Assembly (NCBI RefSeq): GCF_000282575.1
Contig: NZ_AKJA01000137.1
Location: 1 to 32,095 of the forward strand
Length of the DNA: 32,095 bases
Source: Herbaspirillum sp. YR522
Lineage (GTDB): Bacteria > Pseudomonadota > Gammaproteobacteria > Burkholderiales > Burkholderiaceae_D
Direction: 5' to 3'
In this document: positions 24,253 to 32,095 of the stretch, piece by piece
Layout: each line of letters starts with the position of its first letter
Position numbering within the stretch: the first letter of the stretch is position 1
The notes under the pieces: model-generated
What the model was told of the DNA's origin: nothing
The model's database searches: none
What the model saw: the letters and a program-made list of their open reading frames with translations, nothing else
Translations under genes and position numbers: made by a program

Positions 24253-24645
24253 TCAGCGCGTTGACAGCAGCCGTTGCACCTGGTCCAGCAAGTGCTCGAA
24301 GAAGATCGGCTTGCGCAGGAACAAATCGTGGCGCGACTGCGAGAGGTCGTGCAATTCAGGCGCGCCGCTGCTCAGGATCACCGGCACGCGCTGCCCACCC
24401 GGCAGCGCACGCAATGCGATACAGAACTCGATGCCATTCATCAGCGGCATCATGCAATCGGACACGACGATGTCGGGCATGGCCCGACGGGCCTTGGCCA
24501 GCGCATCGACGCCGTCGCTGGCGGTCATCACCCTGAACTCGTGCAGCTCGAACAGCATGGCGTAGGTATCGGTGATGTCGACCTCGTCGTCGACCACCAG
24601 GATCAGCGGTCGCGGTGCCGCCGTTGGGGGGGAGTTGATCGACAT
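24253..24645 (-). CDS. Stand-alone receiver protein coupled to the KaiC-like gene
   Basis: A 130-residue single receiver domain. The acidic pair in VVDDEVD, phosphoacceptor Asp in IVVSDCMMPLMNG, Ser in VILSSG and Lys in FLRKPI are all present, so it should be phosphorylatable. It starts 2 bp after the stop of the KaiC-like gene and is surely co-transcribed with it. This suggests that the two proteins work together, with the receiver either reading out KaiC state or delivering kinase input to it. No DNA-binding or enzymatic output is fused. Confidence 0.9.
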   Translation of the reverse strand: MSINSPPTAAPRPLILVVDDEVDITDTYAMLFELHEFRVMTASDGVDALAKARRAMPDIVVSDCMMPLMNGIEFCIALRALPGGQRVPVILSSGAPELHDLSQSRHDLFLRKPIFFEHLLDQVQRLLSTR

Positions 24646-24647
24646 GC

Positions 24648-26138
24648 TCAGCGCCCGGCAGGCCCCAGGACGATATGGCCTCCCACCGGGCCGTCGATCT
24701 CGATGCCGGTGTCCGAGATGTTCATCAGCCGCTTGGCGCCGTCGTAGCCGTTTTCGCGCAGCTTGAGCACCGATATCTGGCGTCGGTTGACCTGGTCCTG
24801 CAGCGTGTATTCGAGCAGCATGATGTTTTCGTAGAGCTGCGAGGCGAAGCGCTCGGTGGGCGGGTGGTCGTCGTGGAAATACGCCAGCTGCTCGGTCATG
24901 AAGGTCGTCACGCCGTAGGTACGCAGTTCATTGGACAAGGCCACGACGAACGAAACGCCTCGCTGCGGCTGCACCACGATGCTGCGCATGCCATCGATGC
25001 CATCGATGAGCAGGCGCGCAACGCCGCGTTGAGCGATGTCGTCGAGCATGCGCTTGGCCAGGTCGTCGCACAGCATTTCCAGCGGCAACTGCCACAACAT
25101 CCCGAGACTGCCGTCGGCCAGGTAGGGCTCGAGCTCGATACCGGCCCGGCGCGCCTTGACCACTAGCCGCTGTGGCGACTCCGAAAAGCCGACGATAAGG
25201 CACTTCTCGCCTTGCTTGAGACCTTGCTCGATGAAATGCAAACCCATCAGTGTCTTGCCCACGCCGGGGCTGCCCAAAAGGCATGTGATGGAACCACCGA
25301 CGACACCACCGCCGATGCAGCGATCCCATGAGGGGATGCCGACGCTGACCAGCGTGTCGACCGGTCCGGGGACCTTGCGCTGGCGCGTGGCCACCGCCTC
25401 CAGCCGTGGGAATATCTGCAGGCCACCGCCGTTGATCTCGAACACATGCTTGCCCAGCAGGTGATTGGCACCCCGTACCTTGAACACCTTGATCTCGCGC
25501 ACCAGCTGCATGCCCTGTTCGTACTGGCTCAGTTCGATCACGCCGTCGACCAGCGTGTTCTCGGACTCCGGCAGGTTGCCCTCCACCGGCGAGAGCAGGA
25601 TGGTGGTGCAGTTCATGGTGAACACCAGCGAATTGAGCGCGTGCATGAATTCCGACAGGTTGAGGTCGGAAGGCCCGGTCTCGCGCACCGAGCGAAAGCC
25701 ATCGATTACCAGCAGGTGGGGACGATGACGATTGAGTTCTGCCGTAATCAGCTTGAGCAGGCCGCGCAGGCCTTCACTGGCCAGGCTGCCATAGCCGCTC
25801 AGCAGCAAGATGTTGCTACCCACCAGTTGCTCATCGAAGAAGTCGAAGTTGCTCACGTGGTTGAGCATCTTGGCGTGCGACTCGGCAATCAACGTGAGCA
25901 CCATGACCTTGCGCCCTGCGCCGGCCTGCATGAAACCGATCTGGCACGCCAGCGTGGTCTTGCCGCTGCCGGCCAGGCCCTGGATCAGGTACAGGCTGCC
26001 TTCGGGCAGGCCACCGCCGAGAATCTCGTCGAAACCGGCGATCCCGGTCCTCAACAGCGGAATGCGGCTGGTGCGCCCGGGGTTGGTATGTGCGGCCTTG
26101 CCGTCATTGTCCAGCGTCGTTTGCTTTGAATCCGTCAT
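24648..26138 (-). CDS. KaiC-like tandem RecA-fold ATPase
   Basis: A 496-residue protein with two KaiC/RadA-type domains. Domain 1: Walker A GLAGSGKT (54-61), Walker B HLLVIDG (141-147). Domain 2: Walker A GSPGVGKT (289-296), Walker B RLLIDG (375-380). The paired catalytic Glu of KaiC (EE) is reduced to a single Glu in each domain (Ala85-Glu86 and Ser319-Glu320). At the site matching the KaiC phosphorylated Ser-Thr pair I read Ser433-Gln434, so only the Ser position may be kept. ATG 26138 is chosen; its ribosome site is weak, and a TTG at 26174 is the alternative. No KaiA or KaiB is in the window. The linked receiver suggests a signalling switch rather than a clock. Confidence 0.88.
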   Translation of the reverse strand: MTDSKQTTLDNDGKAAHTNPGRTSRIPLLRTGIAGFDEILGGGLPEGSLYLIQGLAGSGKTTLACQIGFMQAGAGRKVMVLTLIAESHAKMLNHVSNFDFFDEQLVGSNILLLSGYGSLASEGLRGLLKLITAELNRHRPHLLVIDGFRSVRETGPSDLNLSEFMHALNSLVFTMNCTTILLSPVEGNLPESENTLVDGVIELSQYEQGMQLVREIKVFKVRGANHLLGKHVFEINGGGLQIFPRLEAVATRQRKVPGPVDTLVSVGIPSWDRCIGGGVVGGSITCLLGSPGVGKTLMGLHFIEQGLKQGEKCLIVGFSESPQRLVVKARRAGIELEPYLADGSLGMLWQLPLEMLCDDLAKRMLDDIAQRGVARLLIDGIDGMRSIVVQPQRGVSFVVALSNELRTYGVTTFMTEQLAYFHDDHPPTERFASQLYENIMLLEYTLQDQVNRRQISVLKLRENGYDGAKRLMNISDTGIEIDGPVGGHIVLGPAGR

Positions 26139-26301
26139 GGGAACGCGTGACCTTATTGGTATGCGAAGATGCAATTTTGAGTGGCATTATACGTTTGCCT
26201 TCGCTGCTCGTTGGGCTCGCTTCCATTCATTAAGTTGCATGCGCTGTATCAATGGGCATCCTGTTAGCTTATTACCATCCTCCACCGCTACCTCAGCCAT
26301 C

Positions 26302-27081
26302 ATGCGCCTGCTGATCCTGTCCGACCTGCACCTCGAAGTCTGGCGCCACGACGCCCCGCCCATCCTGCCGCGGCAGAGCCGCCCCGACGTGGTGGTGCTG
26401 GCCGGCGATATCGGTCCTCCGGCCGAGGTGCTGCACTGGGCCGGGCGCCATTTCGCCGGTCTGCCGGTGCTGTTCGTGCCCGGCAATCACGAGGCCTACG
26501 GCAACAGCTGGGAAGGCGCCATGCGCGAGCTGGCCCGGCAGGCGCGCGACCTGCCCGATGTGCATCTGCTGGACCGGGCCGAACTGGTCATTGGCCAGGT
26601 GCGCTTCCTGGGCGCCACGCTGTGGACCGACTATGCCTTGTTCGGCCCGTCCATGACGGCGTTGGCCATGGCCGCAGCGCTGCCGGTGATGGCCGACTAC
26701 CGGCGTATCACTGTCGAGCATGGCGGTGTCCACGACATGCGCCCGGAAGATACCGTCAGCCTGCACCAGCGCGACCTCGCCTGGTTGCGCGAACGCCTTC
26801 ACGCCCCGTTCCCGGGTCGCACCGTCGTGGTGACGCACATGGCGCCGTCGATGCACTCGGTGGCGCCGCGCTATGCCGACGATCCGGTGTCGGCTGCCTT
26901 CGCCTCGCGCCTCGATGAGCTCGCCACGCTGGCCGACCTGTGGGTGCATGGCCATACCCACGACTCATTCGACTATCGACTGCAGGGCTGCCGGGTGGTG
27001 TGCAACCCCTGCGGTTACATGCGCCGTGACGGCTCACCCGAGAATGCGCGCTTCGATCCGCAGTTCATCGTCGAGATCTGA
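26302..27081 (+). CDS. Calcineurin-like metallophosphoesterase
   Basis: A 259-residue cytoplasmic hydrolase. The five metallophosphoesterase motifs are visible: SDLHLE (Asp8, His10), GDIG (Asp36), GNHE (Asn62, His63), VVTHMAP and HGHTHD, which bind two metal ions. The substrate is unknown; relatives cleave phosphomonoesters, phosphodiesters or cyclic nucleotides. The start is set by the first motif: MRLLILSDLHLE at 26302. A frame open far upstream overlaps the KaiC-like gene and is not used. It is divergent from the KaiC-like gene across 163 bp that are AT-rich relative to the genes. Confidence 0.92.
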   Translation: MRLLILSDLHLEVWRHDAPPILPRQSRPDVVVLAGDIGPPAEVLHWAGRHFAGLPVLFVPGNHEAYGNSWEGAMRELARQARDLPDVHLLDRAELVIGQVRFLGATLWTDYALFGPSMTALAMAAALPVMADYRRITVEHGGVHDMRPEDTVSLHQRDLAWLRERLHAPFPGRTVVVTHMAPSMHSVAPRYADDPVSAAFASRLDELATLADLWVHGHTHDSFDYRLQGCRVVCNPCGYMRRDGSPENARFDPQFIVEI

Positions 27082-27110
27082 GCCCGGCCCCAGCCGTGGC
27101 GTGACCAATG

Positions 27111-27136
27111 AAAAGGGGCGCGTCACCACGCGCCCC
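27111..27136 (-). terminator. Rho-independent terminator of the DMT transporter gene
   Basis: A perfect 9-bp stem GGGGCGCGT/ACGCGCCCC with a 4-nt loop; on the minus strand it is followed by TTTT. It lies between the convergent metallophosphoesterase and DMT genes. Confidence 0.8.
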
Positions 27137-27174
27137 GCTACGTTCAAGACCAGGTTCCGGCCAGCCAGGGCCGC

Positions 27175-28128
27175 CTATCTCACGGCTGCACGACGCCAGC
27201 CAAGGCCGGGCAAGGCCGGCAGCAGCAGTCCCACGCTCAGCAATCCCATGCCCAGCAGCAGGTCGGGCGACAGCGTTTCGCCGAAAATCAACGATGACAG
27301 CGCCAGGCCGACCACCGGCACGCCCAGCATGCACACCGACACGGTCACCGGCGACAGGCGCTGCGTCATCTGCAGCACGATCATGAAGGTCAAGGCGGTG
27401 GCCAGCGGGCCGGTGTAGCCGATCACGTACCAGGAATGGGGGTCCTGCAGGAAGCTGGGCGCGCCTTCGAACAGCAATGCGATCAGGCACAGCGGCACGC
27501 CGGCGACCAGCGTCTGCCAAGGCAGCAAGTCGAAATCGAGCTTGACGCCCGGGGTGAGCTTGATCTGCAGGATGTTCATCGCCCACGACAGCGAAGCCAC
27601 GCCCAGCATCAGGTAGCCGATCATGCTGTGCAAGTCGGCATGCAACAACGCCGGCAGCACGATCACGGCCATCCCGGCGTAGCTGAACACGGTCGCCATC
27701 GATTGTTGCGGACTCAGTCTTTGCTTCAACACCAGCGCCGCACCCGGCACTACCCAGATCGAGGTGGCATAGGCGATCAGCGATGCCCGACCCGGCATGA
27801 CGAAATGCAGCGCGCCGGTGACCAGGGCGGTGAACAAACCCATCTGCAGCACACCCACGCCGATGACGACCGGCCATTCGGCACGCGTGGGCAGGCGCAG
27901 CTTGCCGATGCACAGGGCAATGACGAAGCTCAGCAAGGCAGCCGAGAAGAACCGGCTGGCGGCGAACCACAAGGGGGGAATGTACTGGCTGCCGAACTTC
28001 ATGACCGGCCAGTTGCCGCCCCAGATGCAGATGGCCACGACGACGCATACCAGGAACAGGCCGCTCATGGGCTTGTGGGCCGGGGTGGCGGAGGAAAGTG
28101 CGCCGGAGGGCGCGGTGGCGGTCGACAT
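27175..28128 (-). CDS. DMT superfamily transporter (EamA domains)
   Basis: A 317-residue inner-membrane protein with about ten helices in two EamA repeats. The first begins GLFLVCVVVAICIWGGNWPV, with the typical W-G-x-N/S-W motif, and the second near MIGYLMLGVASLSWAMNILQ. Such proteins usually export amino acids or other metabolites, but direction and substrate are not determined here. ATG 28128 (MSTATAP) is chosen because GGAG lies 6 bp upstream; an ATG at 28140 (MEPAM) contains that site. Confidence 0.9.
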   Translation of the reverse strand: MSTATAPSGALSSATPAHKPMSGLFLVCVVVAICIWGGNWPVMKFGSQYIPPLWFAASRFFSAALLSFVIALCIGKLRLPTRAEWPVVIGVGVLQMGLFTALVTGALHFVMPGRASLIAYATSIWVVPGAALVLKQRLSPQQSMATVFSYAGMAVIVLPALLHADLHSMIGYLMLGVASLSWAMNILQIKLTPGVKLDFDLLPWQTLVAGVPLCLIALLFEGAPSFLQDPHSWYVIGYTGPLATALTFMIVLQMTQRLSPVTVSVCMLGVPVVGLALSSLIFGETLSPDLLLGMGLLSVGLLLPALPGLGWRRAAVR

Positions 28129-28540
28129 TGCAGGCTCCATGAACAGACGGGGGCTGCGTCGACCGCGCCGGATGGCCCTCGATCGATGCTGCAGCGCTTC
28201 CAAAACGGTGTCCATGGTAGACAAGAGCACGCCGATAGTGCTGCCGAAAAGCACGGGCGACCTTATCGAATTCAGCAACAAATGCCGAAAAACTCATCAT
28301 TCACGGATTTTAAATTCGAGAAGCCCACAATGATGCAGAATATGACGCTTCTGGTGCATGCACTCCGGAAAGTGGTGCAGGTGCGGCGGACACGGCCGAG
28401 AGATACAGCCAGTTTGTCGAAAAATCATTTTCCGATGGCTGCCCCGTTTATCCCGCATTTATGCCCGGCACCCGAAGTTATATCCGGATTAGATGCGCCC
28501 CCTCCTAAGCTGCGGGCTTCTCAACCCGTGGAGTCTTCCC
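28129..28540. other. Divergent intergenic region, DMT transporter and TorF-like gene
   Basis: No gene seen in about 410 bp. It carries the upstream regions of both flanking genes. A 10-bp palindrome GTGCATGCAC (28354-28363) lies near the centre, and AT-richer stretches (about 28275-28330 and 28420-28490) probably hold promoters. I could not assign a -35/-10 pair with confidence. GGAG 7 bp before 28541 is the ribosome site of the TorF-like gene. Confidence 0.4.
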
Positions 28541-29383
28541 ATGTTCGGCCTTGTTCCATCTTCTTTTTCCGCTTCGACCCGCAGCCCCGGCGATTCGACC
28601 GAGCAGGCGCGCCTGCGCCAGGCCAACCGCGCCGGCGCCGCCACGCTGGCCGGCGCCGGACTGTTGCTGGCCATCGCCATGGCAGCACCTGCGGCGCACG
28701 CCGATGAAGCCAGCTCGTCCTTTCACGCAAGCGGCAACATCGGCATAGCCAGCCAGTATGTCTTCCGTGGCCTGACCCAGACCAATGGCAAGCCGGCGCT
28801 GCAAGGCGGCTTCGATCTCGGTCACGACAGCGGCCTGTACGCTGGGGTCTGGATGTCCAACGTCAGCTGGATCGGCGACACCAATCCGGCCGCATCGGCC
28901 TCGCTGGAAGCCGACTTCTACGCCGGCTGGAAACCGGCGCTCAACGACTGGCTCACGGCCGACCTGGGCGTGCTGCGCTACGCCTATCCGGGCAGCTATC
29001 CGGCCGGCATGGCCCGTCCCGACACCACCGAGCTGTATGTCGGGCTGGACGCCAAATGGATCGCTTTCAAGTATTCGAGCAGCCTGGGCAACACCTTCGG
29101 CGCGCCGGACACACGCGGCAGCAGCTATGCCGACCTCGGCCTGAGCCACGAGCTGGCCGGTGGCGTGACCGGGGTGGCCCATGTCGGCCGCCAGCGCTAT
29201 ACCGGCGCGTCATCCGCCGCCCTGTCCTATACCGACTGGAAGCTGGGCGTCACGCGCGACTTCTCCAGTTACCTTCTGGGGCTGTTCTACACCAGCAGCA
29301 ATGCCGCCGATGCCGGCTATACCTTGAAGGGCAAGAACATCGGGCGCTCGCAGCTGGTGCTGAGCCTGACCAAGGCCTTTTGA
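28541..29383 (+). CDS. TorF family putative porin (outer-membrane protein)
   Basis: A 280-residue exported protein. A long N-terminal signal region has its hydrophobic core at about 33-50 and a probable cut after AAHA (residue 54). The mature protein begins with GNIGIASQYVFRGLTQTNGK, the signature of the TorF/TIGR02001 family, which is predicted to form an outer-membrane beta-barrel. It ends in Phe (SLTKAF), as barrel proteins do. The family's substrate is unknown. ATG 28541 is chosen over 28493 because GGAG is correctly placed before it. Confidence 0.85.
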   Translation: MFGLVPSSFSASTRSPGDSTEQARLRQANRAGAATLAGAGLLLAIAMAAPAAHADEASSSFHASGNIGIASQYVFRGLTQTNGKPALQGGFDLGHDSGLYAGVWMSNVSWIGDTNPAASASLEADFYAGWKPALNDWLTADLGVLRYAYPGSYPAGMARPDTTELYVGLDAKWIAFKYSSSLGNTFGAPDTRGSSYADLGLSHELAGGVTGVAHVGRQRYTGASSAALSYTDWKLGVTRDFSSYLLGLFYTSSNAADAGYTLKGKNIGRSQLVLSLTKAF

Positions 29384-31954
<2,571 letters not shown>

Positions 31955-31985
31955 ACGTCATGCGCTGACGAAGGCCAGGCCCCTG

Positions 31986-32018
31986 ATGCCGTTCAGTGCA
32001 CACTGAACGGCATTTTTT
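31986..32018 (+). terminator. Rho-independent terminator of katG
   Basis: A perfect 13-bp inverted repeat ATGCCGTTCAGTG/CACTGAACGGCAT with a 2-nt centre (effective loop 4 nt) leads into TTTTTT, 31 bp after the katG stop. The remaining 77 bp of the window show nothing further. Confidence 0.92.
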
Positions 32019-32095
32019 GCATTGAGAGACCGTCCGGGCGGAGTAGGTCCGTAGGGGACCGTATCGAAGCCGCCCCGACGCACCGGCATGAGCGC

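Noticed and set aside
25810-26301. Upstream extension of the metallophosphoesterase frame into the KaiC-like gene
   Set aside because: The first catalytic motif SDLHLE begins seven residues after the ATG at 26302, as in the family, and the extension is antisense to KaiC.

Overview
The window is about 32 kb of GC-rich chromosomal DNA with dense coding and strong G/C third-position bias. The gene families are chemoreceptors, cell-surface signalling for iron, PHB-depolymerase-type esterase, FCD-domain GntR regulators, a TorF-like outer-membrane protein and KatG. Together these suggest a free-living or plant/soil-associated betaproteobacterium of the Burkholderiales. Oxalobacteraceae (Herbaspirillum-like) is my best guess; that is inference from gene content, not a database match. 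I see no rRNA, tRNA, insertion sequence, phage gene or CRISPR array.

Layout. (1) 1-4720: two tandem, closely similar methyl-accepting chemotaxis proteins flank an oppositely oriented HTH-GAF regulator. An AT-rich divergent control region lies between the regulator and the second receptor. (2) 5024-8354: a small acidic protein, a DUF2252 protein on the minus strand, then a ribbon-helix-helix regulator and a PHB-depolymerase-family esterase, probably an operon behind a symmetric operator-like array. (3) 8389-10926: an ExuT-like MFS transporter divergent from an FCD/GntR regulator with a palindromic operator between them, then an acetyltransferase remnant. (4) 10930-14929: an iron-uptake cell-surface signalling set (sigma factor, anti-sigma factor, TonB receptor with STN domain) with a Fur-box-like promoter. 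(5) 15068-15391: a second small acidic protein. (6) 15741-20440: an ABC transporter of the NitT/TauT type, an amidase and an FCD/GntR regulator. They lie behind a sequence that fits the sigma-54 -24/-12 consensus, immediately followed by a perfect palindrome. (7) 20532-26138: signalling genes around an MHS-type transporter. These are a degenerate receiver protein, an OmpR-type response regulator, two stand-alone receivers and a two-domain KaiC-like ATPase. (8) 26302-32018: a metallophosphoesterase, a DMT transporter, a TorF-like outer-membrane protein and catalase-peroxidase KatG.

How the parts may work together. Regions 3 and 6 each look like a small substrate-inducible catabolic unit (transporter, enzyme and/or regulator). 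Region 4 is a self-contained iron-source sensing and uptake system. Region 7 has KaiC and several receivers but no KaiA, KaiB or histidine kinase, so its partners must be elsewhere. The least explained items are the KaiC/receiver cluster with its receiver lacking phosphorylation residues, the HTH-GAF regulator between duplicated chemoreceptors, the two acidic proteins, and the sigma-54-like control of the ABC-amidase cluster.
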